A DNA stretch of 6,943 nucleotides, taken from DATCSE01 sp036568605. Lineage in GTDB: Bacteria; Pseudomonadota; Gammaproteobacteria; Burkholderiales; Burkholderiaceae_C. Positions 6,245 to 6,943 of the stretch are shown here, piece by piece (within the stretch, counting starts at the first letter, position 1; each line of letters begins with the position of its first letter). Under the pieces are notes generated by a model. It had not been told where the DNA came from and ran no database searches. It saw only the letters and a program-made list of their open reading frames with translations. The DNA lies in the NCBI GenBank assembly GCA_036568605.1, contig DATCSE010000264.1, forward strand, positions 1-6,943, read 5' to 3'. The translations under genes were made by a program, and so were the position numbers.

Positions 6245-6334
6245 TGCCAAGCTTGCAACGACAGGCCGGCCGCGTGTCGCGTGTGCCTTTGCGGCTGACC
6301 CGATAATCCGCGCTTTCCGCTCCCGGGCCGCCGC
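6245..6334. promoter_or_regulatory. Intergenic region upstream of lepB with possible -10 box
   Basis: The 90 bases between the two plus-strand genes contain GATAAT at 6302-6307, five of six matches to the sigma-70 -10 consensus and placed 27 bases before the lepB ATG. No good -35 sits 16-18 bases further upstream. A weak stem CGACA/TGTCG at 6259-6279 surrounds the palindrome GGCCGGCC but lacks a T-tract, so it is not a convincing terminator. lepB may have its own promoter here or be read through from the gene before it. Confidence 0.35.
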
Positions 6335-6943
6335 ATGAACGACGTCCAGATCGGCTTTTCGATCAACGAGATCCTTGCGCTCGCGTCGCTGGCGACCGGT
6401 GTCTGCTGGCTGGCCTGGCGGCTGCGCCTGCGCCGCCTCGGTGGCCGCTCTCCCGAGACGAAGCCGCTGTGGGTCAGCTTCGGTGCCGAGCTGTTCGTCG
6501 TCGTCGCGCTGATGTTCACCTGCCGGATCGCGCTGGCCGACTGGCCCAAGGTGCCGTCGGGCTCGATGGAGCCGACCTTGCGCGTCGGTGACTATCTGCT
6601 GATCAATCACCTCGCGTACGGACCGCGGCTGCCGTTCACGAACACCGCGATCGAGACCGGCCGGCCGCAGCGCGGCGACGTGGTCGTGTTCCGCGACCCG
6701 CGCAACGTCTCGGAGTTTCTCGTCAAGCGCCTGGTCGGCGTGCCGGGCGACCGTGTCAGCTTTCGCGACGGCGCGGTCAGCGTGAATGGAGCGCCGTTCG
6801 ACACGCAGGTGGTCAGCGAGGGCTCCGGCCGCGGCGTCGCGCCCGAAGACCTCGGCCAGTGGCTGGTGCGCGAGACGGTCGCCGGCAACACGCGCGAGAT
6901 CAAGGTCAACCCGTTCATGCTCGGGCGCGAGCCGATCGGCGGG
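6335..6943 (+). CDS. lepB: Signal peptidase I, 3' end cut by window edge
   Basis: The first 203 codons of a type I signal peptidase are present. This inner-membrane serine/lysine protease removes signal peptides from exported proteins. Two hydrophobic segments, at about 10-30 and 48-68, flank a basic cytoplasmic loop (RLRLRRLGGR), giving the two-TM topology of proteobacterial LepB. Box B VPSGSMEPTLRVGDY (73-87) holds the nucleophile Ser77. Box D follows: RGDVVVFRDP (113-122), then FLVKRLVGVPGDRV (128-141) with the general base Lys131. The C-terminal box with GDNR/S is beyond the edge. ATG 6335 is the start closest upstream of the TM segment; its ribosome site is weak. The usual lepA-lepB-rnc neighbours are not seen, at least upstream, so this may be a second paralogue. 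Fusion to the preceding gene is excluded by its TGA at 6242. Confidence 0.9.
   Translation, partial: MNDVQIGFSINEILALASLATGVCWLAWRLRLRRLGGRSPETKPLWVSFGAELFVVVALMFTCRIALADWPKVPSGSMEPTLRVGDYLLINHLAYGPRLPFTNTAIETGRPQRGDVVVFRDPRNVSEFLVKRLVGVPGDRVSFRDGAVSVNGAPFDTQVVSEGSGRGVAPEDLGQWLVRETVAGNTREIKVNPFMLGREPIGG

Noticed and set aside
6259..6279. Hairpin CGACA...TGTCG around GGCCGGCC as a terminator after the TlpA-like gene.
   Set aside because: Only five outer base pairs, a large loop and no downstream T-tract beyond three bases; not convincing as an intrinsic terminator.
5597..6610. Open frame on the minus strand continuous with egtD that would make a 668-residue protein.
   Set aside because: EgtD homology starts just after ATG 5596. 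The extra part is antisense to the TlpA-like and lepB genes and has low-complexity Arg/Gln-rich composition without domain signals.

Overview
The window is G+C-rich throughout, with codon third positions dominated by G and C. Protein families and gene style suggest a beta-proteobacterium, most likely of the order Burkholderiales. That placement is an inference from overall character, because no rRNA or other phylogenetic marker is present. All genes look chromosomal and intact except at the two window edges. I see no mobile element, tRNA, rRNA, CRISPR array or phage gene.

Left part (1-2990, minus strand): an ABC importer operon of the spermidine/putrescine (PotABCD-like) class, read right to left. 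The order is ATPase (2990 to 1842), periplasmic binding protein (1801 to 776), then the first permease (760 to beyond base 1). Gaps of 40 and 15 bases imply one transcript. A second permease is expected beyond the left edge. The substrate cannot be read from sequence; an amine or amino-acid-like compound is the family expectation.

Middle (2991-4597): a divergent control region of about 209 bases holds repeated CTGTRCAG-type boxes and a 15-codon leader ORF in front of the ATPase gene. It separates the operon from a plus-strand MocR-type regulator, which has a GntR winged-helix domain fused to a PLP-dependent aminotransferase-like domain. The layout suggests that this regulator controls the transporter, and probably itself, in response to PLP or an amine ligand.

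Right part (4598-6943): egtD, the histidine N-alpha-trimethyltransferase of ergothioneine synthesis, lies on the minus strand and ends six bases from the regulator's stop codon. No egtB is present here. Divergent from egtD is a TlpA-type thiol:disulfide oxidoreductase with a twin-arginine-like signal peptide. It is followed by the 5' two-thirds or so of a type I signal peptidase gene (lepB family), cut by the right edge.

The window reads as ordinary metabolic and transport chromosome. The least explained parts are the regulator-transporter pairing with its operator-like repeats and leader ORF, and the long periplasmic insertion in the permease. I did not find evidence of a wholly new system.
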